The notes below the pieces were generated by a model. The model did no database searches. It saw only the letters and a program-made list of their open reading frames with translations, and had not been told where the DNA came from. Source: JAKACA01 sp963735115 (GTDB taxonomy: Bacteria > Actinomycetota > Acidimicrobiia > Acidimicrobiales > Bog-793). From it: a stretch of DNA of 64,000 nt. The DNA lies in the NCBI GenBank assembly GCA_963735115.1, contig CAVTJR010000003.1, positions 434,001-498,000 of the forward strand, given 5' to 3'. Below are positions 32,612 through 41,674 of this stretch, piece by piece (the first letter of the stretch is position 1; each line of letters starts with the position of its first letter). The position numbers and the translations under genes are program-made.

Positions 32612-32675
32612 CCTGTCAGGTTCGGACCTTGTCAGGCGTTGCCTGACGTTGTAAGGTGCTCCTGACAAAAGGAGG
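32612..32675 (+). promoter_or_regulatory. Promoter with perfect palindromic operator
   Basis: TTGTCA (32629-32634) and TAAGGT (32652-32657) have 17-bp spacing. The perfect inverted repeat GTCAGGCGTTGCCTGAC (32631-32647) covers the -35 box and spacer, a smaller palindrome CCTGTCAGG precedes it (32612-32620), and a half-site CCTGAC follows at 32661. A binder here would occlude polymerase. The ribosome site aaaggagg lies at 32668-32675. Confidence 0.7.
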
Positions 32676-32682
32676 TGTGCCG

Positions 32683-33057
32683 ATGGCCACGACGGAGCTG
32701 CTTGCGTCCTGCTCCTTCTGCTTGAAGACCTACACCGATGTAGGGACGTTGGTGGCCGGGCCAGGTGTGTACATCTGCGATGAATGCGTCGCCCTGTGCA
32801 GCCAGCTCATTGCCGACAAACCCAAGTCGGTCGAGCCGAAATCGGTCCAACGCATCGCCCCGTGGGAAGCCGAGGCCGGGCTTGACGAGGTCTTAGCCAG
32901 CCTCCCTCGAGTAGCCAAGGCCGGGAATCAGGCCGAGTACACCCTCACCCAGTACGTCCGAAAGGCTCGCCAGCTCGGGGCTACCTGGGCGGCGATCGGA
33001 CAAGCTCTGGGTATGGCCCGCCAGTCGGCCTGGGAGCGGTTCTCCGGGGAGGAGTGA
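32683..33057 (+). CDS. ClpX-type zinc finger fused to helix-turn-helix
   Basis: A 124-residue protein. The N-terminus is a ClpX zinc-binding domain with four Cys (Cys10, Cys13, Cys32, Cys35 in CSFCLK...YICDECVALC). There is no AAA+ domain; instead the C-terminal part (about 85-120, ARQLGATWAAIGQALGMARQSAWERF in parts) is a helix-turn-helix of the type with AxxWxxIGxALGxxRQxAWxRF. The zinc domain could recruit Clp machinery, adaptors or a dimer partner, and the HTH could bind the palindrome at its own promoter. It has a near-perfect ribosome site. Confidence 0.8.
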   Translation: MATTELLASCSFCLKTYTDVGTLVAGPGVYICDECVALCSQLIADKPKSVEPKSVQRIAPWEAEAGLDEVLASLPRVAKAGNQAEYTLTQYVRKARQLGATWAAIGQALGMARQSAWERFSGEE

Positions 33058-33157
33058 CATCGAACGCTTGATCTGTGTGCTGACAGTCGGCCGTGGCCGC
33101 GGACGCGCAGTCGCCCGCAACATCAATCTTCCTTGCGGCGGACGCGGCGGCCGCCAC

Positions 33158-33913
33158 TCAAGCTCGAACCACGTCCTGGGCGAGGTTCCGCCGCCACAGC
33201 TCCAATGTCCGTTCGAAGTGGTGCTCGGCCGCCCGTTCGTCATACACCGGGAGGTCGGCCATGGCGAAGCCGTGAGAGGTGCCGGACAATCGCTCCACGT
33301 CGCCGCGGACGCCCTGCCGCTCCAACTCCGTGCGAAAGCGGTCGACGACCTCGGGTGTGGCGGACTGATCGTTTTCGGCGAAAGCAAAGTAGAGCTCGCC
33401 TCGTACGCCGGCGAGGTCGTGGTGTGGCGAGTCCGGCGTCTCCGTGACGAGCGCGCCGGGGTGGATGCCGGCGGCGGCCACGAACTCGTCCGGCAGCGCG
33501 GCCGCCACGTGCAGTGCCATCCGCGCGCCCATGCAATAGCCGACACACACCTTGGGCCCTTCCGCTGCGGCGGGATCGTTGGCAACCACTGCAAGCAGCA
33601 CCTGGGTGTCGGCCGCGACCATCTGCGGCTTCAAGCCGCCAATCAGCCTGATCACACGTTCACGGAAGCCAGGGTCTCCCATCTGTGAGAAATCCAGGGT
33701 GACGTTGTCGCCAAAACGGTAGAACAGGTCCGGGACCACACAGAAGTAGCCATCGGCGGCGAAGCGGCGGGCGTTCGCCTTCACCTGCTCGCGGTACCCC
33801 ACACCGTCCATGTACAGCAAGGCGACCGGGAACGGCCCTCCACTGTCCGGGTGAACGAGGAACACCCGCATCCGCCCGTCGTCGGTTTCAACCGTGATTT
33901 CGATCTCGCTCAT
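33158..33913 (-). CDS. Dienelactone hydrolase family protein
   Basis: A 251-residue hydrolase with the Cys nucleophile typical of the family in VGYCMGARMAL, acid in FAENDQSATPE and His in GTSHGFAMAD. It would hydrolyse a lactone or small ester, as in aromatic-ring degradation, but no pathway genes are adjacent. The N-terminus EIEITVETDDGRMRVFLVHP is a standard first strand pair. Confidence 0.88.
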   Translation of the reverse strand: MSEIEITVETDDGRMRVFLVHPDSGGPFPVALLYMDGVGYREQVKANARRFAADGYFCVVPDLFYRFGDNVTLDFSQMGDPGFRERVIRLIGGLKPQMVAADTQVLLAVVANDPAAAEGPKVCVGYCMGARMALHVAAALPDEFVAAAGIHPGALVTETPDSPHHDLAGVRGELYFAFAENDQSATPEVVDRFRTELERQGVRGDVERLSGTSHGFAMADLPVYDERAAEHHFERTLELWRRNLAQDVVRA

Positions 33914-33994
33914 CGCTTCAATCCTTCGTCCACAGTTGCTTCCTCAGCGAGACGGTATCCCGGCGCGATGCTCGCCGGCGCCTCCTTCGTGGTG

Positions 33995-34621
33995 TCAAGC
34001 GCTGGTCTCGCCGGCGCCGGCGCACTGGTTGTCGCTCGTTGCACGTTGCGTGAGTGCCCGCCGACTCGTGACAACGACGGCGAGCAGCCAAAGCGGGGGC
34101 GCGGCGGCCGCGCAGCGCTCGGCGAGTCCCAGCAGGGCGCCGTGGCTTTCGAGCGCATACCACGCCGCGAGCCCAAGCAAGACCCCGGTCGCCACGATGC
34201 TGGGAGTACGCGTCAACAGCAACGCAGGATGTAGTCGATGCGAACCGAATAGTGGCCAGGTACAGCAGGTCAGCGCCGCCGCGATGACGGCGAGTTCATG
34301 CAGGAGCGAGTATCCGTGCTGAGGCTGACGGAACGTCGCGATCAATAGCGTCGCCGTACCTCCGGCAGCGAGCAGCACGCGGCCTGCACGTCGTGCGGGC
34401 TGCAGTCCGATCGCGGCGATCAGATAGCAGAAGCCCACACCGGCTATCGCTGAGGTCATCACCCACGAGTCGGTTGCTCCCTGCGCAGCAAGTTCGCTGA
34501 TCGTGTCGCGGACCGGGTTGTACGAAGCCGGCTGGATCGCCGTGGCGACAAAGAAGCCGCCGATGAGCAGCACCGGAGCCGCGCCGGCAGCCACTACCGC
34601 CCACCAGGGGATCGCCTTCAC
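33995..34621 (-). CDS. DUF998 family membrane protein
   Basis: A 208-residue protein with six hydrophobic segments. YNPVRDTISELAAQGATDSWVMT is the signature loop of DUF998 after the first membrane helix. The start is GTG; a TAGGAT hexamer 6 bp upstream suggests a leaderless transcript. It lies 81 bp from the dienelactone hydrolase start, so these two minus-strand genes could be co-transcribed. Confidence 0.8.
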   Translation of the reverse strand: MKAIPWWAVVAAGAAPVLLIGGFFVATAIQPASYNPVRDTISELAAQGATDSWVMTSAIAGVGFCYLIAAIGLQPARRAGRVLLAAGGTATLLIATFRQPQHGYSLLHELAVIAAALTCCTWPLFGSHRLHPALLLTRTPSIVATGVLLGLAAWYALESHGALLGLAERCAAAAPPLWLLAVVVTSRRALTQRATSDNQCAGAGETSA

Positions 34622-34685
34622 CGCCGGATCCTACGTGCCGAACTACCCTGCAGAACCGGCGCAGCTACCCGCTACGGCGATGAAT

Positions 34686-35258
34686 TCACCCCGCTGTTTC
34701 AGGGCGGTACCTGACGAAGACGACACCGCTCGCAAAGTGACGGCAATCCAGCAGCTCGAGCTCGAGGCGCAGGTCCCTGGGTAGCCAAGGCTTGCCGCCA
34801 CCGACGATGACTGGGACCACGAACAGTTGCAACTCGTCGACGAGTCCAGCTTCGAGAGCCTGCCGTGCCAGGTCTGCACCCCCCACGGTTAGGTCATGGC
34901 TCAGCGCCACTTTGAGGCGACGTATCGCTTCGGGGTCGAAGGTTCGCTCGATTCGCGTGTTGCCGCTCGACGCCGATTCCAGCGTTCGCGAATAGACCAC
35001 CTTCTCCGCGGTTCGCCACAGTCGAGTGAAGTCACGGACGACCGCCGACACGCTGTCGTCCGACGCCGCGGTCTCCCAGTAGAGCATCGTCTCGTACATC
35101 CGGCGCCCGTAGAGGTAGGTGCCGACGGGCCGCTCGAGATCGTTGATGAAGCTGTTCACCTCTTCGTCCGGCGCACCCCAGTCGAAATCGCCGTGGGCGT
35201 CCTCGACGTAGCCGTCGAGGGATGAGATCGCCGAATAGATCAAGCTAGGCAATGGCAC
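34686..35258 (-). CDS. Dihydrofolate reductase/RibD C-terminal family protein
   Basis: A 190-residue protein with SLIYSAISSLDGYVED, YGRRMYETMLYWE, VYSRTLE and DLTVGGADLARQALEAGLVDELQLFVVPVIVGGGKP (in segments). These are the NADPH and substrate motifs of the RibD-like reductase family, which in practice covers many uncharacterised actinobacterial reductases. The start is GTG at 35258. Confidence 0.88.
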   Translation of the reverse strand: MPLPSLIYSAISSLDGYVEDAHGDFDWGAPDEEVNSFINDLERPVGTYLYGRRMYETMLYWETAASDDSVSAVVRDFTRLWRTAEKVVYSRTLESASSGNTRIERTFDPEAIRRLKVALSHDLTVGGADLARQALEAGLVDELQLFVVPVIVGGGKPWLPRDLRLELELLDCRHFASGVVFVRYRPETAG

Positions 35259-35728
35259 TCAGTTCACGTCTCGCGTGCGACACAGATGACAATTATGGGG
35301 AGCGCCTTGGGCGGGGCGCACGGCAGCGGAGCCCGAGAGACACAAGCGCCGTCCACGTCCAGGCCCTGCTGGTGATCGTCTTCTTCATGATCGCTATTGC
35401 GCGGGCGTGGCGGATGATCGGCGCCCGAAACACCCGCGTGGTGGCGATGGTGGGAGAGCTCCTGCGGGAGCGAAACACCGCGGCCGCCCTCCCCGATGCT
35501 GGCGAAGTGGCTGATATCGGCGCTAAAGGCCCCGTGGCGGCCGATGGATCGGTGGCACGGCGCGGCGGCGCCTCAGCGGCGGGGCGCGAGACTGCGTGCG
35601 TGTCCCTGAGGACATCGGCAGAGGGAGAGCCACCCGGCGAGGTCTTCATCGGAGGAGCAGGATTCTCGCGCGCCCCCTTGCACGGAGCTCGACTGTTCGG
35701 GCCGGCCAGGAACAGGTAGGTCCGAGGG
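35259..35728. other. Gap with only weakly supported coding frame
   Basis: A plus-strand frame of 155 codons (35252-35719) overlaps the reductase start and contains one hydrophobic stretch (ALLVIVFFMIAIARAW). It lacks a start signal and a family resemblance. I do not call it a gene. Confidence 0.4.
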
Positions 35729-36355
35729 TTGGGTGTCGCTGACACCGGGGGCATCCGTACCGCTCTTGTCCGGCAATGGCGTCTGATCGCCGCTTCGGTG
35801 AGCGGGCTGGACCTGTCAGCGCCATCACGCATCCCCGGTTGGCGCAACCGGGAGGTCCTGGCCCATCTGGCCGTCCAGCCCTCATTACTCGTCCGCTTCC
35901 TGCGGGACGCCTCGGCCATCCCTCCGCAGGTTTCTCTGGTCGACAACCTCTCGGGCACCCGAGCGCTGGCCGAGATGATCGACGCCTCCGCCCGCAGCGC
36001 CCGAGATGAGGACTTGGACTTCGGATCTCGGCTCCGTCACGCCCTTCCGGCCATCGAGGACGCCGATCTGTCCACCACCGTCACGACGTTGCAAGGGGCC
36101 ATCGCCCTCGAGGACTACCTGCGTACGCGTTGCGTCGAAGCCGTCGTGCACGGCTGCGACCTGCTCCCCGCTGTCGTTCCTGACGGCGAAGCACTGCGCG
36201 TCGCTGCTTCGGCGCTGGTTGCCGTGCTGGCAAGCCGTCGGCCCGACCTGGTGGCGATCGCCGCAGCCATGCCGCCCCTGCAATGGGTCGACGAGGCGAC
36301 CGGAAGGGCGCAGCCCTCCGGCACCCTCAGAGGTGTTCTGCCACTGATGACGTGA
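35729..36355 (+). CDS. Maleylpyruvate-isomerase-like (mycothiol/DinB-fold) protein
   Basis: A 208-residue protein starting with TTG. The N-terminal helical bundle has the MDMPI pattern (LIAASVSGLDLSAPSRIPGWRNREVLAHLA) and LEDYLRTRCVEAVVHGCDL supplies the His-containing metal/thiol helix of this fold. Members use mycothiol in actinobacteria or have unknown substrates. A C-terminal tail (about 165-208) matches the sterol-carrier-like region only weakly. Confidence 0.7.
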   Translation: MGVADTGGIRTALVRQWRLIAASVSGLDLSAPSRIPGWRNREVLAHLAVQPSLLVRFLRDASAIPPQVSLVDNLSGTRALAEMIDASARSARDEDLDFGSRLRHALPAIEDADLSTTVTTLQGAIALEDYLRTRCVEAVVHGCDLLPAVVPDGEALRVAASALVAVLASRRPDLVAIAAAMPPLQWVDEATGRAQPSGTLRGVLPLMT

Positions 36356-36523
36356 GCGCTTCGTTCGGCAAATCACGATGTCTGGGACCCTCGACCGGAA
36401 ACGGGCCGATCGCACCGATCGCTGAAGGGAACGGGCTTGGACTCCTGGCGACGCTCGCCCCCCGATCTACGGTTCCGGTCGACCGGAGCTCTTGGTCCGC
36501 CCCGTTCATTTCCAAAGCACCGG

Positions 36524-37132
36524 TTAACAAACGAAGGGGTCGAGTGTCGCCTCGAGGTTGCTCGCTGTCTGGCGGGCGCTCTCGTCGAGGGCGGCAACCG
36601 CTGGCGGCTCCGGCTGCACGCCCAGGCTGTTGAGGGTCATCGCCAGCATCTCGTAGTGGCCGACGAGCATGCACAGCTCGATGACCTGACGTTCGTCAAA
36701 GGTGGAATTGAGCTCTCCCCAGGTCTTGTCCCTCACGACGTGGCCCGTGTGGAGCTCGTCGGTGGCAGCGAGCAGCACGCGCTGGCGAGGGGAGAGGGCG
36801 TCGTTCTCCTGCCAAGCGGAAACGGCCGCGATCACCGTCTCGCCGAGTCCCGCCCTTCGAGCGAGGGGCACGTGCTGTACCCATTCGTAGGGCGCCGAGC
36901 AGTTGCAGGCTGTGCGCAGCACGACGAGCTCCACGTCGGCGCGCGGCAGACGCGTCCGCAGCAGCATCGTCCCGGCGAAGGGGAGCCAGGAGCGGAAGAG
37001 CCGTCGGTGGCGTCCGAGGGTGGTGAACACACGTGGCGGTTCGCCGATCGTGGCGCGCCCGACGACCCTCGCCACGACACGGGCCAACGGACCGAGCTCC
37101 TCGAGCGGCACCGGCGCAATCCGAACATCCAT
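36524..37132 (-). CDS. Carboxymuconolactone decarboxylase-like (AhpD-fold) protein
   Basis: A 202-residue all-helical protein. LRTRLPRADVELVVLRTACNCSAPYEWVQHVPLARRAGL (in parts) is the CMD core. The usual CxxC is replaced by a CxCSAPYEW-x-H form, as in many CMD proteins that are not peroxidase partners. It is divergent from the KAS III operon with 123 bp between starts, so shared regulation is plausible. Confidence 0.8.
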   Translation of the reverse strand: MDVRIAPVPLEELGPLARVVARVVGRATIGEPPRVFTTLGRHRRLFRSWLPFAGTMLLRTRLPRADVELVVLRTACNCSAPYEWVQHVPLARRAGLGETVIAAVSAWQENDALSPRQRVLLAATDELHTGHVVRDKTWGELNSTFDERQVIELCMLVGHYEMLAMTLNSLGVQPEPPAVAALDESARQTASNLEATLDPFVC

Positions 37133-37255
37133 GTCTCCATGTTCGGCATCGCCGGAGAACCCCGCCAGGGGCGAAAGTCATCGGCACACGATTTGGGTCC
37201 TTCGGCTCTGGTCTGCAGCTCGCTGAAGCAGCACGCTTGGTTTGAAAGGACTGTC

Positions 37256-38359
37256 ATGCCGAGAAGCTGGCTGATGATGGAGCAGAGTCCGAACCCCGGC
37301 AAAGCCCCCTACGTCGCCCGCTTCGAGAGCATCGGGCGACGGCTCCCCACGACGCGGCTCGCGACCGAAGAGCTGATGGCCACGACTCGCCACCGCACAC
37401 GGGTCGACCTCGAGCGCCTCACCGGAATCCACGAGCATCGAGTGGCGGCGGAGGACGAGGATTCTCTCAGCCTGGCGGCAGGGGCGGCGGCTGACTGCCT
37501 GCGTCGCTCCCGTCACAGCGCCGGCGACCTCCAGATGCTCGTCAGCTGCAGCATCACCAAGTATCGGGGTGGCCTCGACACCTGGCTGGAGCCCCCGATG
37601 AGCCTTGCCGTCGCGCAGCAGATCGGGGCGACGAAGGCCATGACCTTCGATATCTCCAACGCCTGTGCGGGCATGCTGACCGGCGTCTTCGTAGTGGCGA
37701 ACCACATCCGGCGGGGTGAGATCGACTGTGGCATGGTGGTCAGCGGCGAGTACATCTCTCAGCTCGGTCGCAATGCCGCCAAACACGTGCGCAACATCAT
37801 GAGCTCGGAGCTGGCGTCGTTAACCCTCGGCGACGCCGGAGCGGCCGCCATCGTCGAGCGAGCGCCCGAGGGCGTGACAGGTATCTCCGTTGCCGGTTTC
37901 ACGACCGTGTCTGAACACAGCCGGCTGTGCCTGGCCTACCCAGCGCGCCACGATCCAGGTGCGCGGATGTTCACCAAGTCGAGAGCCATACAGCGAGTCG
38001 CCATCGCCGATACGCCGATTCTCATGCAGGAGGCCCTTGACGCCGCCGGGCTCTCGATCACCGACATTGACTGGGTCATTCCTCACCAGACCTCCGCTCG
38101 AGCCATCCGAAAGGGCATGAAGGACATCTGCGAGGCGCTCGGCGGTGAGCCCAGGAACGAGGCCGTGGTGACGGTTGACCACTACGGCAACACGGCTTCG
38201 ACAAGCCACTGTGTCGCCCTCGTGGAGGAGTTGGAGGCGGGCAGGGTGAAGGCAGGCGACCGTGTGGCGCTCTTGGCACTTGCTTCCGGTCTCGAGATCG
38301 GCATCATTCTGTTCACCGTCGACGATGAGTTGGTGAGTCGCTATGGCAACGACGCTTGA
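37256..38359 (+). CDS. Beta-ketoacyl synthase III (FabH-like)
   Basis: A 367-residue thiolase-fold condensing enzyme with the complete catalytic set: Cys137 (ISNACAGML), His277 (VIPHQTSARA) and Asn312 (HYGNTAST). It would condense an acyl-CoA or acyl-thioester with a malonyl or second acyl unit. The ATG at 37256 has a gaaagga ribosome site. It is first in a run with a second KAS III homologue (17-bp overlap), a hydrolase and a monooxygenase, which suggests starter-unit or acyl-acyl condensation in lipid biosynthesis. The frame extends far upstream without homology. Confidence 0.88.
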   Translation: MPRSWLMMEQSPNPGKAPYVARFESIGRRLPTTRLATEELMATTRHRTRVDLERLTGIHEHRVAAEDEDSLSLAAGAAADCLRRSRHSAGDLQMLVSCSITKYRGGLDTWLEPPMSLAVAQQIGATKAMTFDISNACAGMLTGVFVVANHIRRGEIDCGMVVSGEYISQLGRNAAKHVRNIMSSELASLTLGDAGAAAIVERAPEGVTGISVAGFTTVSEHSRLCLAYPARHDPGARMFTKSRAIQRVAIADTPILMQEALDAAGLSITDIDWVIPHQTSARAIRKGMKDICEALGGEPRNEAVVTVDHYGNTASTSHCVALVEELEAGRVKAGDRVALLALASGLEIGIILFTVDDELVSRYGNDA

Positions 38360-39224
38360 TCTCCCCGCCGTCGTGATGGGACGGCGACCCGTCCACCGAA
38401 GCGCGCGCAAGTTGGCTGACCAGGCGAGTCGGGCCGCCATCGAGAACGCTGGCCTGCAAGGCGATGACATCGACCTGCTCCTCAACGTAGGCATCTATCA
38501 CGAGCGGAACATGGGCGAGCCGGCGATGGCAGCTCTCATTCAGGAGGACGTGGGTATCAACCCGGAGGATCCCCACGTCGGCGGTCACGGCAGTTTTTCC
38601 TTCGACATCGCCAACGGCGGATGCGGAGTGCTGACGGCTCTCCAGGTTGCCGACGGGTTCCTGCAGTCGGGGGCTATCGGGCACGCCTTGATCGTGGCAA
38701 GTGACGCCCACCCTGGCCATGGCGCGGCTCCTGGCTTCCCGTTCTCGCCGAGCGGCGCAGCCGTCGTCTGCAGCTGGGAAGACGGGCCGATCGGCCTTGC
38801 CGGCTTCCGGTGGGAGTCTGCCCCCGAGGACGGCTATCCGTTCCGCTCCCGCATCGGCTTCGAGCACCGCCGCAACGTCCTGCGCATCGAGAAGGATGCC
38901 GACTTCGAAACCCGTGCAGCGCCATGGGCAGCAAAGACGGCCTCGTCACTGCTCGCCGATCATGACATGAGACCTGCCGATGTCGATCTCGTCGTTGCCA
39001 GCCCGCTGACGGTCGCCTTCCTCGAAGGACTCTCCGCCCACGTGGGAATCGGCATGGAGCGCTTCCTCGTCGTCGAGGGCGCCGAGCATGTCCATACGGC
39101 GGCGCTCCTCGTGGCGCTGGCCGCCGCAACCGAGCAGGGACGGCTGCACGATGCCCGCCGGGTGCTGCTCGTCTCCGCCGGGGCCGGCATGGTCGTCGGT
39201 GCCGGAGTGCTCATTCGGGGATAG
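38343..39224 (+). CDS. Degenerate KAS III homologue, probable partner subunit
   Basis: A 293-residue thiolase-fold protein. It keeps the nucleophile Cys94 (FDIANGGCGVLTALQ) but where His and Asn should be it has VVASPLTVAFLEGL and EGAEHVHTAALLVALA, so both other catalytic residues are missing. It is also shorter than its neighbour, starting without the first strands of FabH. The start lies inside the end of the first KAS III gene, which implies stoichiometric expression and a heterodimer. Confidence 0.8.
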   Translation: MATTLDLPAVVMGRRPVHRSARKLADQASRAAIENAGLQGDDIDLLLNVGIYHERNMGEPAMAALIQEDVGINPEDPHVGGHGSFSFDIANGGCGVLTALQVADGFLQSGAIGHALIVASDAHPGHGAAPGFPFSPSGAAVVCSWEDGPIGLAGFRWESAPEDGYPFRSRIGFEHRRNVLRIEKDADFETRAAPWAAKTASSLLADHDMRPADVDLVVASPLTVAFLEGLSAHVGIGMERFLVVEGAEHVHTAALLVALAAATEQGRLHDARRVLLVSAGAGMVVGAGVLIRG

Positions 39225-39234
39225 AGGTGGGACC

Positions 39235-40080
39235 ATGAAAGCGAGAGACCCGTACTCGCAGCGATCATTCGTCCATGAGGGCCGGCACCTCGCCTATGAG
39301 GTGCACGGAGAGGGCGACCACCTGCTCGTCTATCTCAACGCCCTCCTGATGGACGCCAACCTCAACCGTCCGATCGCCCAAGCTCTGGCGACCCGGGGCA
39401 ATCGGGTCGTCTTGCTGGACCTGCTCGGGCACGGCCTCTCCGACAAGCCGGCGCAGACCACCGAGCACCGAATTGACCTCTACGCCGAACAGGTCATGGC
39501 CCTCCTCGGCCACCTCGGCGCCCGCGACGCAGTGCTCGGCGGGATCTCCCTCGGCGCCAACGTGAGCTTGCTGGCGGCTGCGCAAGACCCAGACCGCATT
39601 CGCGGCCTCATTCTCGAGATGCCCGTTATGGAACACGCCGTGCCGGCCGTCGCCCTCACCTTCGTGCCGTTCCTGCTCGGTCTCTACTACGCCCGGCTGC
39701 CGGCCGGCGTGCTGACCGCCCTTGTGCGCCGCGTGCCGCGGGGGGCGTTTCCGCCGCTCGACAGCGTCCTCAACGCTGCCTCCCTGCAGCCCGACCAGAT
39801 GGCCGCCGTGCTCCACGGCGTGCTGCTCGGGCCCGTGACACCCACGCTCAGGCAACGTCAGGAGATCGCCGTACCCACGATCGTCATCGGGCATGGAGCC
39901 GACTTCATCCATCCCTTCAGTGATGCCGAGGCCATCGTCCGCCAGCTTCAGAACGCACGACTCGTGCGTGCCTCCTCCATGCTGGAGCTCCGAATTCGGC
40001 CTGCACGCCTCACTGCCGAGATCGCTGAGTTCCTCGACGAAGTGTGGCGCCCGGGGACTACGCGGGCGATGACCGCCTGA
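39235..40080 (+). CDS. Alpha/beta hydrolase of KAS III cluster
   Basis: A 281-residue protein with nucleophile in LGGISLGANVSLL, LLDLLGHGLSDKP before it and acid in IGHGADFIHPF. The expected C-terminal catalytic His is not visible: the corresponding stretch reads SSMLELRIRPARLTAEI. It starts 10 bp after the KAS III partner. It could release or trim the condensation product, or be a non-hydrolytic relative. Confidence 0.75.
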   Translation: MKARDPYSQRSFVHEGRHLAYEVHGEGDHLLVYLNALLMDANLNRPIAQALATRGNRVVLLDLLGHGLSDKPAQTTEHRIDLYAEQVMALLGHLGARDAVLGGISLGANVSLLAAAQDPDRIRGLILEMPVMEHAVPAVALTFVPFLLGLYYARLPAGVLTALVRRVPRGAFPPLDSVLNAASLQPDQMAAVLHGVLLGPVTPTLRQRQEIAVPTIVIGHGADFIHPFSDAEAIVRQLQNARLVRASSMLELRIRPARLTAEIAEFLDEVWRPGTTRAMTA

Positions 40081-40171
40081 GCCGGGCTCACGTGCTCGTG
40101 CCTGCGACACCTGCCGCCAGCTCCTTGCGAGGTCCGCGTGCCGATACTCTGCGCCGGGGAGAGGACCGCCG

Positions 40172-41674
40172 ATGAACGCCCAAGAGCTCGAACATGTCGA
40201 CGTGCTCGTCGTCGGTGCCGGCCTGTCGGGTGTAGGCGCCGCCTGCCACCTGCGCTCGCAGTGCCCTCGCAAGAGCTTCGCCATTCTCGAGGCGCGCGCC
40301 GCCAGCGGCGGGACGTGGGACCTGTTCCGCTACCCCGGCGTGCGCTCGGACTCCGACATGTTCACGCTCGGGTACTCGTTTCAACCGTGGAAGGGGGCGA
40401 AGGCGATCGCCGACGGCCCCTCCATCCTCCGCTACATCCGAGAGACCGCTCACGACCACGGCATCGAGCAGCTGATCCGCTACCACCATCGCGTGCTGAG
40501 CGCCGCCTGGTCATCCGCCGAGGCGCGCTGGACGGTCGAGATCCAGCGGGGCGAAACGAACGACAGGGAGCGCCTCACCTGTGGCTTCCTCTACCTGAAT
40601 ACCGGCTACTACAGCTACGACGAGGGCTACACGCCTGCGTTCAAGGGGACGGACCGCTTCCGTGGCCGGATCGTCCACCCGCAGCACTGGCCGGAGGACC
40701 TCGACTATGCGGGCAAGCGGGTCGTGGTGATCGGGAGCGGCGCCACCGCCGTGACGCTCGTGCCGGCGATGGCACCGACGGCCGCCCACGTGACGATGTT
40801 GCAGCGCTCTCCGACCTACATCGTGTCGTTGCCGGAGCGCGACCGGATCGCCGACTTCCTCCGCCGCAAGCTGCCCGCTCGGATCGCCTACCCCATCGTT
40901 CGCTGGAAGAACGTGGCGCTGGGCTTGGCCGTGTTCCAGCTCAGCCGCCGCGCCCCGCGGGTCGCGAAGCGGATCATCCACACGGGCGTCGTCAAGCAGC
41001 TCCCGGCGGGCTACGACGTCGCCACCCACTTCAGCCCGCGGTACGAGCCCTGGGATCAACGGCTGTGCCTGGTGCCAAACGGCGATCTGTTCAAGGCGAT
41101 CTCGCGCGGGGACGTCTCCGTCGTCACCGACACCATCGAGACCTTCACCGAACGAGGGCTGCAGCTCGAGTCCGGCGCCGAGCTAGAGGCCGACGTGATC
41201 GTGACGGCCACCGGCCTCAACATGTTGTTGATGGGGGGCATGACCTTTAGCGTCGACGGGCGCCAGATCGACCTCTCCGGGACCGTCGGCTACAAGGGCA
41301 TCATGTTCAGCGGCCTGCCCAACCTGGCGGCCACGATGGGGTACACGAACGCCTCGTGGACCCTCAAGGCCGACCTCGCCGCCGAGTACGTCTGTCGGCT
41401 GCTCAATTACATGGACGACAACGGCTACCTCGAGTGCGTGCCCCGAGCTCCCGAGGCAGGCTCGCCGACGGAGCCGTTCATCGACCTCACGTCGGGCTAC
41501 GTGCTGCGCTCGATCGAGAGCCTCCCCAAGCAGGGGTCGAAGGCACCTTGGCGCCTCCATCAGAACTACCCGCGCGACGTTCTCCTTCTCCGCTACGGTG
41601 CCGTCGAGGACGAGGCGCTCGAGTTCAGCCGGGCGCCGCGGGCTGCCGCCGATGTCGTGCCGGCGCCGCTATGA
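40172..41674 (+). CDS. Flavin monooxygenase, Baeyer-Villiger/EthA-like
   Basis: A 500-residue FAD/NADPH enzyme. The N-terminal FAD Rossmann motif is VVGAGLSGVGAA, the BVMO fingerprint is FRGRIVHPQHWPED, and the NADPH site is VVVIGSGATAVTLVP. WDLFRYPGVRSDSDMFTLGY is typical of EthA-type monooxygenases, which insert oxygen next to a carbonyl or oxidise sulfur. A ketone made by the upstream KAS III pair would be a natural substrate, but that is inference. Its stop overlaps the stop of the convergent ligase gene. Confidence 0.88.
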   Translation: MNAQELEHVDVLVVGAGLSGVGAACHLRSQCPRKSFAILEARAASGGTWDLFRYPGVRSDSDMFTLGYSFQPWKGAKAIADGPSILRYIRETAHDHGIEQLIRYHHRVLSAAWSSAEARWTVEIQRGETNDRERLTCGFLYLNTGYYSYDEGYTPAFKGTDRFRGRIVHPQHWPEDLDYAGKRVVVIGSGATAVTLVPAMAPTAAHVTMLQRSPTYIVSLPERDRIADFLRRKLPARIAYPIVRWKNVALGLAVFQLSRRAPRVAKRIIHTGVVKQLPAGYDVATHFSPRYEPWDQRLCLVPNGDLFKAISRGDVSVVTDTIETFTERGLQLESGAELEADVIVTATGLNMLLMGGMTFSVDGRQIDLSGTVGYKGIMFSGLPNLAATMGYTNASWTLKADLAAEYVCRLLNYMDDNGYLECVPRAPEAGSPTEPFIDLTSGYVLRSIESLPKQGSKAPWRLHQNYPRDVLLLRYGAVEDEALEFSRAPRAAADVVPAPL

